From Chionis minor (Eukaryota; Chordata; Aves; Charadriiformes; Chionididae): a DNA stretch of 64,000 nucleotides. The DNA is taken from NCBI GenBank assembly GCA_013398295.1, contig VZSF01006572.1:62001-126000 (forward strand), written 5' to 3'. The notes under the pieces were generated by a model that saw nothing but the letters and a program-made list of their open reading frames with translations, was not told the DNA's origin and did no database searches. Shown here in pieces: positions 47,595 through 60,837 of the stretch (position 1 is the stretch's first letter; each line of letters starts with the position of its first letter). The translations under genes and the position numbers were made by a program.

Positions 47595-50500
47595 GTAAGT
47601 TGGCGTGTTTTCAAAAAGTGGCGTTGGTACATACGGTAATCCAATTACAGGGTATCACAAAGGATAAAATAGCAGCTACAGAATAATATGACTTCGAGGG
47701 CTTTGCTCAAGGGTGAAGAGGGGTAATCTTCATCAGCAGTGTGGGCATCATGTGTGGTTCTGCCATTTCTTCAACATGCTAAAGAAGCGCTTGTTCTTAC
47801 AAGTGATACCACCATGAACATTTAAGAATTTCATTCTCATTAGCAGGATTGTCCTGCTCATTGTGTTTCAGAACAGTCCGTGCTCCAGCAGCTGTCTTTG
47901 TGTAGTTAGTCTCCAAGTAGGAGAAGCCATTTATGGGATCCAGTAGCAGAGCAGAAGGATCTGAATGATGTTGTAAATTGAAATTCAGGGAAGAGCAAAA
48001 TGGTAAGAGAGTAGCAGCCAGCCTGTGTTTCCCCAGAGCTCAGAAGTGCTTTATATGCCCATTTTTTAAATCTCCATCTCCATTTTAGTAGACCAAGAAG
48101 GTATTTACAGATTAAAGGAGCATTTTGGTTTTCTCGTGGTTTTCCAGCTGCAAACATGCTGCACAAAACCAGGTCCCAGTGGTTAGAGTCCGGTCTGGTA
48201 AATGTTAATACTTAATAACTCAGGAAAGAAACTCTTATCCTTCTGATAAAAACATGTGAAGTGCCCTGCACACAAACTCCATGGACTCCTCAAGCATATC
48301 TGTAGCTACTAGCTCAAGCACAAAGCTTTTTATTTAGTGTTTACATTCATGAATACTACCTGTTAATATAATATTATATTATTACACATTTATACGTGTA
48401 GCTATGTACATATTTTATATATGAAAAGGGTAATTTTTTGTTGCATTGGTGGATACAAGCCCACTTCTCTTGGTTACGCTCAAGCAACACAAAAGAATTT
48501 GCCCATTTTTTCAGCTTGGACATTGTAAGCATTTTTATGTATAGAAATTGAATTATATTAAGCAGTTGCAAATAATTTGCAGTTTGCATCAAATATTATG
48601 AGAAAAGAGCATGCTAAGTGTTTAAAATTAAGACCACAACTATGGCTTTTTGAAAAAATTGTGGCTTGTGGCAATCCAGAAGGTAATCTGGCAGATAGAC
48701 GTATTGCAAAGGAAAATGGAATTGCTTGACGGTTACTGATTTTGGCTGCTCCTGCTGCTGAGGGCAGGCTGTCAAGAGGAAATGCCAGGGGTTGGAGTTG
48801 GGCTACCACCCAAAGGTTTGAATTTTATTAGCAAGTCATACGGGAGTGTAGATTTTGTTAGCAGGGTACCAAAATGTGTGTCTGCTTAGCTTTGATCTCT
48901 GAAGTTCTGTGAGTCATCAGCCCATGCTAGGCCAAATGCCTCGGTCACAGAAACTGCTACAGTTCCTTTTGTCAAGCTTGGAAATAACTGCTCCAGCACT
49001 GAATCTGGATGTTTTACCTCTCCTTTTAATCTCCTGCACGATAAGACAGGCAGTGGAAGTCTATGTTCTCCAGGCCAGGGGATGCCAAACACGTTAGTTA
49101 TGCTTTGCCTGCTGCTGACAGCTATAGCTTGTCAATCTTTTCCTGCCATTGGGAGATTCTTTTTTTTAATTGCCTATAAAGCCTGAGTATTTAAAATCTC
49201 ACATAAGAGGCTTAAGTCTACATGTATCACAGTTTTAGAGCTGGGAGGCAAGATACAGTTTGCATTAACATAGTCCATAAGGGATTACAGGCTAAGTGTT
49301 GTAAATTAAATGAACTGAGCGTGAATCAGAATTTCAGCAGCATCTTTTTTTTCTTCAGTGACTTGCACGATAATGCAACTTGATCAGAACACTTCCATTT
49401 TCCTGTTCATTCTCAAAAAACACAACCTTTTCTGCTTTGAAACTAATTTTTTCCTCAGTGAAAATAAACAATAGGCCCATGTAGAACTACTTCCCTTGAA
49501 ACGTAGGGCAGTTTATAGAGGTATCTGCGTGTCAGAAATGGCACTCACAAACATACTGTAAACAAAAGCTGCTCCATAGATTTTATTTTTTTTAAGGCAT
49601 GTGACATGTGCCTTATGATGTCAGGTCACATCAAACCAAGTCACACCAGGAGGGCAGATAGAACTGGTAGAATTTAATCTGTGTATGCTCTTTCTTGTTG
49701 TAAATACAGACAAGAGCTGATAGGATTTCCCCTTTCCTTTCTCCCATTCTTTGTTACTAGTGGTTCATTTTACACAGAGCTAAGTAAAACAAGGTTTGAG
49801 CTACAGTTTTCCAAATGCCATGTGAGTAGTGACTACAAAAACTGCCATGAAAAGGTAACTCTCACTATGATGGTAACTAGCTAACTATCCCCAAAAACGT
49901 GTAGGAACCTATTGATATAACATGATAAATTACTGAAAAAATCAGTAGTAGGGATTACTTTTTATTCCTTGAATTAGCACTATTAAATGGAAAGCAAATT
50001 TATAATTAGAGAGAAAATGGCTAAGTTTCTGTCTCAAGGTCAACTGTCAAATTCTTGTTGTTGTTTATCTATTCAGATTTCCAAGGAAGCAGTATACTGC
50101 TTACAGGGATATTCAGGAGCAGTTCTACTACAGTTCAGGATAAGGACCATCTATTAGACTTTCACACTGTCTTTTAAAAAATTGCTCATTTTTTGTCTCA
50201 GAATATTCCGTAACTTTTTCAATATGGACTTACTGTCATATTGTGTGATGACAAAACTATCTACCACTTGCCTATGTTAGTACAGTGCATAAAACAAGTA
50301 TAGGAGATTTGCAGTTTGAGAAGGCATGTCATGGTATTTTGACAATGTATATCAGGGAAATCTACCAGTTTGAGCAAAAGAGTCAGCAGTTGCATAGGCT
50401 GGACGTCCCCAGTATTTTTGCTGCTGTACTGAATACACCTGCTGTAAACAGGTGAATCATGGAATGGTTTGGGTTGGAAGGAACCTTAAAAATCACCCAG

Positions 50501-51303
50501 TTGCAACCCCCCTGCCCTGGGCAGGGGCACCTCCCACTAGACCAGGTTGCTCCAAGCCCTGTCCAACCTGGCCTTGAACCCCCAGGGATGGGGCAGCCAC
50601 AGCTTCTCTGGGCAACCTGGGCCAGGGTCTCACCACCCTCACAGTCAATAATTTCTTCCTGATGTCTAATCTCCTCTCTTCCAGTTTAAAACCATTCACC
50701 TTCATCAAGAGTCCCTCCCCATCTTTCCTGTAGGCCCCCTTTAGGTACTGGCAGGGGCTCTAAGGTCTCCTCAGAGCCTTCTCCAGGCTGAACACCCCCA
50801 GCTCTCCCAGCCTGTCCTCACAGCAGAGGGGTTCCAGCCCTCCCAGCATCTTCGTGGCCTCCTCTGGCCCCACTCCAACAGGTCCATGTCCTTCTGCTGT
50901 TCGGGGCTCCAGAGCTGGGTACGCTACTCCTGGTGGTGTGCCAATACTGGTGCCCCAACCCAGGTGCAGGACCCTGCACGTGGCCTTGTGGAACCTCATG
51001 AGGTTCACACGGACCCGCTTCTCCAGCCTGTCCAGGTCCCTCTGGATGGCGTCCCCTCCCTCAGGCCTGTCAACTGCACCACTCAACTTGGCATCATCCA
51101 CAGCCTCGCTGAGGGTGCACTCGATGGTTAAGACGATACGGTGGTTAATACATTGGTATGTTAGGCCAGATGTTTCACAACTGAAACCTGAAAAGAGAAG
51201 CCATGCTGAAATTCATTTGTATTTTCCTATTTCTCTTGCACAGATCTGTAAAGCAGATGGTGATGACAGTAAATTAACTCAATTGCTGGTGTTTGTTATT
51301 TAG
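47595..51303 (+). other. SORBS2: SORBS2 intron
   Basis: Phase 2 intron of 3.7 kb. It contains the antisense CR1 at 50455-51127. A second, stronger-looking acceptor (TTTCTCTTGCACAG at 51243) lies 60 bases before the one used; its use would bring an in-frame TAA. Confidence 0.85.
50455..51127 (-). mobile_element. CR1 LINE fragment, antisense, about 670 bases
   Basis: The left edge has the reverse complement of the CR1 3' end (AATCATGGAATGGTTTGGGT), then CTGCCCTGGGCAGGGGCACC and GTCCAACCTGGCCTTGAACC. Further right, CTCCAGGCTGAACACCCCCA and CTGGCCCCACTCCAACAGGT belong to the 3' part of the element, and the copy continues to about 51127. It ends about 180 bases before a SORBS2 exon. Confidence 0.95.
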
Positions 51304-51418
51304 AAATGACTGGGATCCCCCTGACAGAAAGGTAGATACCCGCAAGTTCCGTTCTGAACCAAGAAGTATTTTTGAATATGAGCCGGGAAAGTCATCAATC
51401 CTTGAACATGAAAGACCG
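51304..51418 (+). CDS. SORBS2: SORBS2 exon ([19 protein letters not shown]...SSILEHERP)
   Basis: A 115-base exon between TTGTTATTTAG and AGACCG|GTAAGA, phase 2 to phase 0. It completes a Lys codon and encodes [20 protein letters not shown], then [18 protein letters not shown]. This is almost identical to the mammalian segment (Gln for Glu in ILQHERP) and strongly similar to SORBS1 DWEPPDKKVDTRKYRAEPKS. In the remembered short isoform it joins directly to ASLYQSSIDRS, which lies beyond the window; two optional exons follow here. Confidence 0.97.
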
Positions 51419-51830
51419 GTAAGACACGAGTGACGTGGGTAATACAGTAAAGAGGTTTGGTGAGAGGTCATCTTTTTATTATTTACTACTGATCATAACT
51501 GCTTAGATGAATACTGAAGGTCATATTTTTCTTTGTTCTTTCCTGATGGTTGCGTTGAAAATGTGAATTTGGCTTGTTTGCTAAACTTATATATATATAT
51601 CTTCTGATATTTCCAAGAAATCAAACCACCACTCTACAAACCTAAGGGATGATGAGCGGAACTGTGAATTAATAGAAACTGCTTTTTCTAATTGGCATGC
51701 ATCTCCAGCACTTGCTTTCAGTAGTATTAACAGCACATATAATATCTGATTAATTAATGCCTAAAAATAAACTATTTGCATTTTCAGGATGTGCCTAATT
51801 ATACACTTAAGGGAGATTTTGGTCAAATAC

Positions 51831-51997
51831 TGGTCCAGGTTGCCCAGAGAGACTGTGGGATCTCCATTTCTGGAGGTGTTCAAGACTCACCTGGACATGG
51901 CCCTGAGCCACCTGATCTGATTAGACCTGCTTTTAGCAGGTGGTTGGACTAGGTGACCTCTGGAGGGCCTTTCCAGCCTCAATTACTCTGTGATTAC
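51831..51997 (+). mobile_element. CR1 LINE 3' end, sense orientation
   Basis: TGGTCCAGGTTGCCCAGAGA at the left, then GAGGTGTTCAAGACTCACCT and GGTTGGACTAGGTGACCTCT, ending in ATTACTCTGTGATTACTG, the degenerate CR1 3' terminal repeat. About 165 bases remain. Confidence 0.92.
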
Positions 51998-54685
51998 TGA
52001 GTGTACATTAACATGTAATTAGAATTCTTTATTCCCGCTTTCTGAATAATGATTGCAATTGTGGGGTTTTTTCAAAAGCATGTCTGGTAAAGCCACGCAT
52101 AATGCATGCAAAATGACCATTAACAGAAGTTTTCATTTGCTGAAAGACATATTCCCCCAGCCTTTCTAATTTACCTTTGTGCTGTCTCAATACTTCCTTG
52201 TTTTAGGAAAACTGTTATGTATCAATGGCAATATTTTCTTTTCTTGGGCTTTTACTTTGAGAGTGAAATGGCTGAGGGAGTCCAGTTTTAAAGGAAGGGC
52301 TTATGTAATCCATACTGGGTTATTATTTGCTTCTGTATTACATGCTTGTTCACGTAATTTATTTTACTAATTCAAAATAAATTAAGCAAATAATTGAATT
52401 CCAGAATATGTAGTTTGTCAACAGTGTGAAACTTGTACTATGCACCTTTCCCTTTAGTGTTTTACTGGTCTTTGCAGGAATATGATTTTTGTTAGCTAAG
52501 AAATATTAAGCTGTGTTACTGGGAAATTCAATTCTTGCAGAACTGATGCATTTTTCAAAGAGGAAATTGACATTTCTAGATGAACTGCTAATAGGTCAAT
52601 ATAATTAATAATTTAGTAATTATTGTAATTATTATAGTAATTACTAATAGTTGTAACAAATAATTTTATGTAGAAGATGACATTTGTTCTGAGCACTTTT
52701 TTGATTGCCATGGCTGCATTATACACGTTGAGGTCATTTACCGGCCTTCCCAATGCCAAAGAATAACGGCAGATTCAAGTTCAAAATCATAAAGTTACAG
52801 CAGTGTTTCAAGAATGGACTCAGTTTTCTAATAAATTACATTTTCTACTAATGTAATGTGAAAAAAAAAGCCATATAGGAATTGCAGTGCTGATGTATAT
52901 GATCATAGACAGAATTTTTCAATTTCAGCATGCTAATGAAATGACGAAAAAGCACACTTTGCTGACTGTTCCTGAACCTTTTTTTTAACTTGCTTATGCG
53001 TTTTATTTTTGTTGTTCTCAGTCAGGAGGCTGGATTTTGAGCTTTGTTTGGTCCTTAAAATATTTGCATGCAGAAAAGCCTTAGTCACATTGTACTTACT
53101 GAGCAGCATTAGTCAAGGGCAAGGTCACACTTTCATCATCTAAAGTGTAGACTAGAAGTTTAGATTTAGCTGATGTAAATACAAAGAAACATTTCTTTGT
53201 AGAATACATTTAAAAAGCTGAGGAAACAATATTCATGGACAGAATGGAGAGATTTTTTATTTGTTTATAATGCAGAGCTGTAAAAGATTGGATAACAGGA
53301 ATTAATGTAGAATACAAGAGGTGAAAGTTGTGCTGACACTAGTGTAACATTATTAATCAATATTAAAATAGTTGGAGTGAGCTAGCACAGTTTTATCAGC
53401 CTAGAATTTCTGCTGTTGATAAAGATTATATTTAGCTTAATTTGGACCGTGTTACAAAAAGAAAAAGACTTGGTTTCACTAAAGCATTTGCTGTCCTTGT
53501 GTTCATTGAATGGGGCATGGGACAACTTGTTAAATGATTGGTCAGCAGAGTAGGTTAAAATATTTTCTGTGTGTCTAGGAAAAGCTGAAACCGGAAAATA
53601 CTGTATTAGTTCCAGTCAGATGAAAACTCCAAATTCTCAATCGTGTCAGTATTGCACGAGTTAAGTCCTTCATCTTCATAATCTCAAAAGATTTGATTTT
53701 TAATGTCTAAAAAATTGTTCTGCTGATACTGAAAGAAAATATTAATCAAAATATGGAATATTAAAAAAGTTTATTAATAGTGTAAAAGATGGTAATTTAT
53801 CACATCTGAAATAGAAAATCTTACTTTATGAATTTTGCTAAAACCAAGAGAGTCAAAGGGAGTTATCCAACAATCCAAATCTTAAATTTTTTTGCTGAAA
53901 TTAAATAATTTTCATCACTACAGGATTGCAGGTTTGATGGCAAAATGGTCTGAAGAAAAAAGAAAAAAATATTTACAACTGACTTATGTGCTACTGAGCA
54001 GGTCAGATGAGGTTTGAAAGGTCAACGTTCGCATTATTGATGTAGATGCTACATTGGAATCAGTTGTGATTAGTGTGGATATGAGAAACGTGGGAAAAGT
54101 ATAATAAAATGAGATTCGATGTAAAACTAACATTTAGTGGGAAATACTGTTCAGCAGATCCTCATTCAGTAGGTCAAAAGAATGTAAGAAATAATAAACC
54201 TAAAAAAACGACCCAGTAATAAACATTACATGGATAGATTGGCTAGGGATAGATTATTGTCTTTGTTACGGATACAAAAAGATGAGTGTAATTTCAAGCT
54301 GCATTATCATGTAGCAGCCTTCTGTCATGAAACAGGAAATTAATGTTTTTACTTCTGTAATTTGGACTTGTAAGGGTATAAAACATCAACAAAAAGGGGG
54401 GGCTTGTGGTTGCTGCTTCGAGATTACAACTAAGTGACATTAAGCTGTTGAATAGTCTTCCAAGCAATGATGGGGCAGCTGCTTTTTTCCCATTTCAATA
54501 AGCCCATAAAATGTTCCCATTTTTAAGGTGCTACGTAAGTTTTTCTGAGGAAGGTTTCCACGGTCAATGCCTGCAATTCAATAAAACACTCTTCTTTTTC
54601 TCTAATATCATCTGAACCATGGATTTGTTTCCTAAAATGGGTGTTCGCTTTCAGGAAATAAGTAAATTGCAGTGGAATAATCTAA

Positions 54686-54705
54686 TCCTATTCATATGAA
54701 TAGGA
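54686..54705. repeat. Perfect 20-base palindrome
   Basis: TCCTATTCATATGAATAGGA is its own reverse complement over 20 bases in AT-rich intron. No associated element was seen. Confidence 0.8.
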
Positions 54706-57070
54706 AGTTAAATTTTTATTCTTTATTAGCTTCACCCTTGTATGTGTGAAGTACTTCCTTCATACATGTACATATTTCTATTTCTGTAAAGCAAGTAAGG
54801 AAAAATCTTGGTGTTAGTGTAAAGAAAGACTTCGAAAAATTGGGATAGGCAGCAGATACTTTTATTTTTATTAGGTATTCTAATCTAAACGGGAAAGTAC
54901 AGATGTGCTAGTCAGATAAAATTATCAGGTTAAATTTTAGTTCTACATTTTTTTCTATATGTTTAGTAAACAAATTTTCTACTGAGTTTATATGCAAGAG
55001 GATTTCACGATCAGAATACATTTTTTAAAAATACTGTTTTGTGAAACAGCAGAAATAGTCTGGGCTTGCACCATGATGTGCATCTGTTGTTTGTTGGTGG
55101 TTTGGGGTTTTTTTTCACTGCAGTGGAAAATTTGAAGTTTTATTTAGAATATGCAGGTTTGATCACCCTTGACATCTCAAGCTGGTTTTCAGAATATTCT
55201 GTTCGGTGTTAGTTGAGTTACTTGAGGAACACTTTGTCAACTGGAAAAAAATTCTCAGCGTGTTTTAAAATGAAATGAGGAATTCCACATGTAGGTATGT
55301 TTTGATATGACATTAAAAAAATATGTCTTGTCATAAAGCTATGGAGAGGCTAAGTCAATCTGGTAGCAGACTTGGAGCTACAACAGCTATTTAAATGTAG
55401 GGTGGAGGTGGGGGGGGAAGAAAGCTTCTTTAGAGCTGCTAAGATGCCAAAGCCAAACAGATGACCAATATCTCAGTCCGTTGTGCCAAAGAGGCTTCAG
55501 TATGGTGTCAGAAGTTGCAAATGCAAAATACTCATTTGGCCATGCAGACAGTATAAGAACCGTTCAACCCACTGGTTTAAATGCAGACTTTCTATGATTA
55601 CCTGTGAATGTCTACCCGTGTATATCCAATCAAGCACAGGCAAAGCTGCAGACAACACCATGCATGTATTTTTTTTAAAACAACACTAGTGTTCTTTTAT
55701 CCTTGAGTATGTCGATGCAGTGCTGTGTTGACCATCTGATGCAAATGGCAAAAAGAGTGAAGATACTTACTGGTCTGTAGTAGTATATTTTCAACAAGTA
55801 ATGAAAATGTTGCTAAATGACTAGATTAAGGAAGGATAAGAGTATAAGAACGTGGCTTGGTTTGACTGACAGGTCATAAAAAGGGAATTTACCTTCTTAT
55901 TGCTTTTACCCTCTGTTCAAGCAGTTTGGGACACACTTCATGAGACCAAGCCAAGATCAGTTTTTTTAAGTCAAAATGATTTGTTCATTTGAAGTCTCTT
56001 AGAAGGGGAGATAATAGAAAAAGATCCATCAGCAAAATTGAACGTGAAAGCCAAGCGAAATCAGTGTCCTGCGTATTGATCCCGGGAGCACAGGGAATGC
56101 AATCCTCCCTGGCGCTGCCAGGCAGTAGCTAATTTACAAACTTCAGTGCTCGGTTTCTTTTTGTTTGCTGCCCTCTGCGGTTCAGGCTGTAAATAAAAGT
56201 AGGACTTGGGTGCATGGGGTTCACATACTTTCTTACGCTCTCATTTTATTTGCACGCTACTGCACGATGAGAACTCAGAAACTTAGGAACTGCATAAAAT
56301 ACGCTATTTCTAGCATTTATTTTACAAGCAGAAATGTGGGGGGGTTTTAAGCTTTGAACTAATTGCAAGAGTATCTGAAGACAAAAGAGGAGCCAGCTCC
56401 TATTCTCATTTTATCTCCGTGGCTAGCTGGGTGGAAGCCCAGCTGGTCTGATGGTGTGTTCTGGCTCCCTGCAAGAAGGGACACCAGTCCATCAATGGCT
56501 TTGTAACGCCAGCAGCTCCACAATTTCCACCCCATATGCATTTCAAGGGTTTCGTTTATTTAGTATATATAGATGCACCCAATTGTCGATATTAACATTT
56601 CTGTCCATGAAAATTCATTGGTGTAATATAAAGGTGAAGACATGCTATAAATATTTCAACATATTGTAACTTAGCTTGGAGAAATAATGGAAAAGCCATT
56701 GTTCAGTACTGCCTTCTCAGATTATCCAGTTCTAAATGTGGATTTTTATTTTTTTTTAAGGTAAGCAAAAACCTCTGAATGCGCCAAGCATTCTCTGTAA
56801 CGGGAAACAAGTTGATATATAATGAAATTATTTTCTGCATTGTGAATCAGTCAATTTTTGCCCTCTTGCCTTCATCTCTCTGTAAAAGAGGATCCTGTTT
56901 TTTCTTAAATCAATTATAGTCCCTATTAAGGTCACAAATCTTTACTGGTAAGTTCGTGAAACTCATTTCAGTGGTGGTTTTCTACTAAAGACTTGGGTAT
57001 GTACAGCTGAGCTGAAGCAATTGTCATTAGTAGTTCTGAATTATGTCTGTGGATAGTGGAAATGTAAGGG

Positions 57071-57245
57071 CAAAACTCCAGGAGCTTCACTCCTAACCCT
57101 GCTATGGAGCATGGGCAAGTTGTTCATCACTGGCATTCGCTTCCCACTCTGTTCACAGGAATAATACTTCCCTTACTTGAAAGGGACGTTGGGAAGATAG
57201 TTGGTGTCCAGATATTGCCTGAACAGCTCATAGATACGTGAGGAC
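57071..57245 (+). mobile_element. Possible ancient MIR/CORE-like SINE remnant
   Basis: The order ATGGGCAAGTTGTTCA, CGCTTCCCACTCTGTTCACA, GGAATAATACTTCCCTTACT and GACGTTGGGAAGAT resembles the 3' half of MIR-type SINEs (GGGCAAGT, TTCCCCATCTGTAAAATGGG, ATAATACTTCCCTACCT). The copy is diverged and the call is by eye. Confidence 0.42.
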
Positions 57246-58605
57246 CAAGGTAGTTCAAAAGGGTTGTTGACCTTTCAATAGAGCAAAGTTGGCAGTCAGT
57301 TCCAGTAACATCAAAGGCAACAAGAAAAGTGCTGTAAGAGGTTTAATTACCTGAAATGGTCAAGAGTAGGGTGTTATCTCTTGCAGAAAACAGAAATAGC
57401 TGTATGCAAGTGCTCTGGTGTATCGGTGACAGCTTGACTCGGGAGGAAGAAGCGTTACATACTTAATCACCAGTATCATTCGTTATGCAGGACCCTGTTG
57501 TCTTCTTTGAGAATTGCTTTCTGGGTCACACCATAATTAGTGTCTGAGTTCTGATAATTACAGTTGCGGAGGACCAAATTTTAAATGCAGAAATATCTTT
57601 AACAAGAGTCTTTCTCTGTTTCCAAGATCTTTAAGCCAGCGGTTCACTGTGATTCCGTGCTGCGTGACAGCTTACATCAGATCCTACAAAGGAACTGGAG
57701 CTGTTTAGAAAATAATTAATGCAGCCAAGTTTACAGTTGATTAGATATCCTGTTGGGAGCTCTGCTGTTTTGCACTGTCATGTTTTCATGCTACTTGAAT
57801 AAATCCATCAATTATTCTTATGTTCATTGAAAAATTTTCTTAACGCTATCTTCAACTGCTACTTTATCCCTTTGCTGTGAGAATTTTCAGATGAAAACAA
57901 TGTATTTCACTGTGGAAAAAAAATGCTTCATTATGTCAACAAGACTGTGGGAGATAAACCATTACAAAATACTGCTAAAACAGATACTATGGAATGCATA
58001 ATTTTGTGTTCCCTATTTTTTAGCGATAGGACTTAAAATATACCAGTTCCGTTTCGTGCTGAAGTGGCTTTTTAATATAATCAAGCCTGCATGGTGCATA
58101 TTCCTTATATCTGCTCAGCGCATGCTTCAAGACAGCGATATCCAGAATTAACATGCTTTGTGAGAAGATAAGGAATGACCAAAAGCAATACGGATAAACT
58201 TATGTCTTTATTGCTGATGGGCAATTTCTTGCCTATGCTGAAGATGGCAATCTTCTTAACGAGGAATCTTTAGTAGCATTAAATGTACTTAAGTAATGAA
58301 GTGATGTTTACAGAAGTGGTCAAAGAGCCTTCTTAGCTTTAAGAGAGTAATTTAAAAATACTTGACATCTTCCAGTCATTGGAAGAATAGCAACAAAAAG
58401 AAAAGTATTAAAGCTACCAGTCAATGACAGCTCGTGAACAAGAATATTCTCTATCTTAAATACTGTCTTCATTCTTTGATTTTATTCCATTCCTTTCCCC
58501 ATATTTGTTTTGTGTTTGTGTGTGTGTTGATAAAGTGACATAGCATTTCCAGCACCTTGCTCAGTGTGTGCCTTTTCCTTCCCTTTTCCTTCACAACTGC
58601 TCCAG

Positions 58606-58689
58606 ACTGATCGCATAAACCCAGATGACATAGATTTAGAAAACGAACCCTGGTATAAATTCTTTTCAGAACTGCAGTTTGGATGTCCG
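58606..58689 (+). CDS. SORBS2: SORBS2 small exon (DIDLENEPWYKFFSEL)
   Basis: An 84-base exon between CAACTGCTCCAG and TGTCCG|GTAAGT, phase 0 to phase 0. It encodes TDRINPDDIDLENEPWYKFF and SELQFGCP. SORBS1 has the close counterpart EEIDLKNEPWYKFFSELEFG, so the exon predates the split of the paralogues. It is absent from the short SORBS2 isoform that I remember and can be skipped without a frame change, probably together with the next exon. Confidence 0.95.
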
Positions 58690-59752
58690 GTAAGTGAGGA
58701 CAGAATATTAATATTTAAACATTAGGGAAAATATTTTTATAATGAGGAATTTACAAATTACCAAATTCAGCAAACGTGCCAGTAAAGTTAATATGATTTT
58801 TTTTTTTTGAGAAAGGTCAATAAAGTCATCTCGTGCATATAACTATTATTTTTCAAGTGGACCCTTAACTTGCCAGAGTAGTGGCTTTAATAGCTTTAAT
58901 ACAGACTATGTTAGACAAATAGTAGCATGTAAATATTTAAGAACAAGACAAATTGCATGTTAAACGGTGTTGTTTACTAGTCTAGCTAGAACTTTTGCAT
59001 TTGGCTGATTATTTTTGAACAGTCTTTCAGAACAGAAAAACATGTCAGTTTGTATTAGGGATGCTAGATTACTAATCGTGTATTTTAGTTGAAGGAATGC
59101 ATCTAAATTTAAATGCACGCAACCATATACAAATTGCTTATGGCAGTAAATACTGAGATTTTTTTCCCATTTTTCCCTCTCTTATATGCATGCACGCAGA
59201 ATACGTATTTTGCACCTGGACGCAGAGATACAGGTTTGCTCTGTTTTCAGGCTGGACACCTGCTTGAGCAAACAGACTTCAGTTCTGCTCCAATTTTCAC
59301 AAATAGCCAGATAAAAGATTAAAAAAAAAAAAAATACTCAGACAAACAGATGCTACCTTAGTCCTACTGCAAGCATTAATGTTTAAAATTATAAAACTGA
59401 AAAGGTCCATTTGGTTGAAACACCTAAAAGTCAGCGGTACCTCTGTTTTTCACCTGCGGTTGCCGAAGCGCTCGCAATTCTTCTGCAGATACCGCAGGCT
59501 ATACTGAATGTAAGCACCAAAGGCTGCTGATATATTTTATACAAGGATAAATGGTAACCTTGTCCTCGAAGCAAGACTGAGAACTTGGTTTCGCTTCCTC
59601 CCTGCCTTTAACGACGAGGTTGGAGATGCACCTGCTCTTGCTTTTGCACGCTCCCTCTCTGGCTCCGTGGAGCTCTAATTCTTTCCTGCACACTCTAACA
59701 TCTTTAGGAGAAAGGATAACAAATGTCTTCATCCCAGGAGAATGTTTAACGT

Positions 59753-59812
59753 GGTGGCTAGAGTGCTTTCGAGACAGGTGGAAGATGTGATTTCAAATCC
59801 CCTCAGAAGAAG
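59753..59812 (+). mobile_element. Possible tRNA-derived SINE head
   Basis: GTGGCTAGAGTGCTTTCGAG followed by GTGATTTCAAATCCCCTCAG resembles the A-box and B-box arrangement of tRNA-derived SINE heads (GTGGTTAGAGCGC ... GTTCAAATCCC). There is no complete tRNA cloverleaf, so it is not called a tRNA gene. Confidence 0.4.
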
Positions 59813-59827
59813 AAAAGATACACTATA

Positions 59828-59878
59828 TAGATATATATATAGAGAGAGAGCTATAGATGTATATTCTATATATATAAT
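59828..59878. repeat. TA/GA microsatellite
   Basis: AGATATATATATAGAGAGAGAG followed after a short gap by another TATATATATA run. Low-complexity sequence in an intron, adjacent to the SINE-head candidate. Confidence 0.8.
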
Positions 59879-60837
59879 CCAAGCATTCCCTCAGTCTGGT
59901 TAAGTATCCTCATAGCTCCCCAGGATCCTGGGCAGCTTGAGGGAAATCCAGGATAGACATGGCATTTGAGCTTGAGAGTATTGGGATTTAAAACACTCCC
60001 ATTCTTATCTTTCCGTGTTAGCCATGGAGCCCCCCTCAGCGTGCTAATTACTGACACGCCGGGTCCGTGGGCAGCCTGAGCACTTGCCACAGGACCCCGG
60101 AGGGCACTCTGGGAATCAGGTACCATCGTCCCTTTTTGTAGCTAGTCATAAGCCAGAATCAGAACTCCCAGCTCATTCAGTGAGAGCAGAAGAGAAAGCA
60201 AACCACATATATCCTTTTAAAACTTTAATTTTTTAATGATAACATTTCAAAGAATTACCCATTGAATACCTGGGGGGAAAAAAAAGTTAAATGTATCTGG
60301 GTTTAATTTGTTGTCCAGTGGTCTGTAATGTATCGCATTTTCACTGATTACCTTTTATCTCCTTTAATCCAGCCATTCAAGCTGTTATGTCATTCCTCCC
60401 TCCAGGTGGGCAAAACCAGTCCAGATACATTCTTCTGACGAATCATACATGAACAATATTTAACTGATAATGATAACCTGAGAATAGTGTCTCCTGTAAG
60501 ATAAAGTACATTGAAATGTCCCCAGCAGAACATAACTGAAGTGATGCTTTTACACTCTTCTGTCTCATCAATATTAGAAGCTGCTAGTATTGCTAGTATT
60601 CAACCATTCAGTTGCAAATTTTACCGCCGACAGTTACTAACATTATATTAAGATGCTTATAATTTAAAAAAATATTGTAAGGCATTCTTCCTTCCATTCT
60701 ACCCATACGTGTCACTCTTTGTATCTGATGTTGTCAACACTTAGTTTCTAACTGTGTCACCTTCTCCACATGTTTCATTCCTTGCTGCCATTGATTCTAC
60801 TCCATTTCATCTCTACACTTCTGCTTTTCTGATGCAG

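Larger units (their letters stand above)
51419..58605 (+). other. SORBS2: SORBS2 intron
   Basis: Phase 0 intron of 7.2 kb, mostly very AT-rich. It contains a sense CR1 3' end (51831-51997), a TA run near 51591-51600, a perfect 20-base palindrome (54686-54705) and a probable ancient SINE remnant (57071-57245). No other gene was recognised. It ends with CACAACTGCTCCAG. Confidence 0.85.
58690..60837 (+). other. SORBS2: SORBS2 intron
   Basis: Phase 0 intron of 2.1 kb. It has a poly-A run at 59321-59334, a tRNA-like SINE-head candidate (59753-59812) and TA/GA microsatellite sequence at 59828-59878. No gene recognised. It ends with CTTTTCTGATGCAG. Confidence 0.85.

Noticed and set aside
55399..55418. 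G-rich run as a G-quadruplex
   Set aside because: Runs are irregular and do not give four clean G tracts with short loops.
59753..59812. tRNA gene
   Set aside because: Only A-box and B-box-like words are present; the anticodon arm and acceptor pairing are not there, so an old SINE head is more likely.
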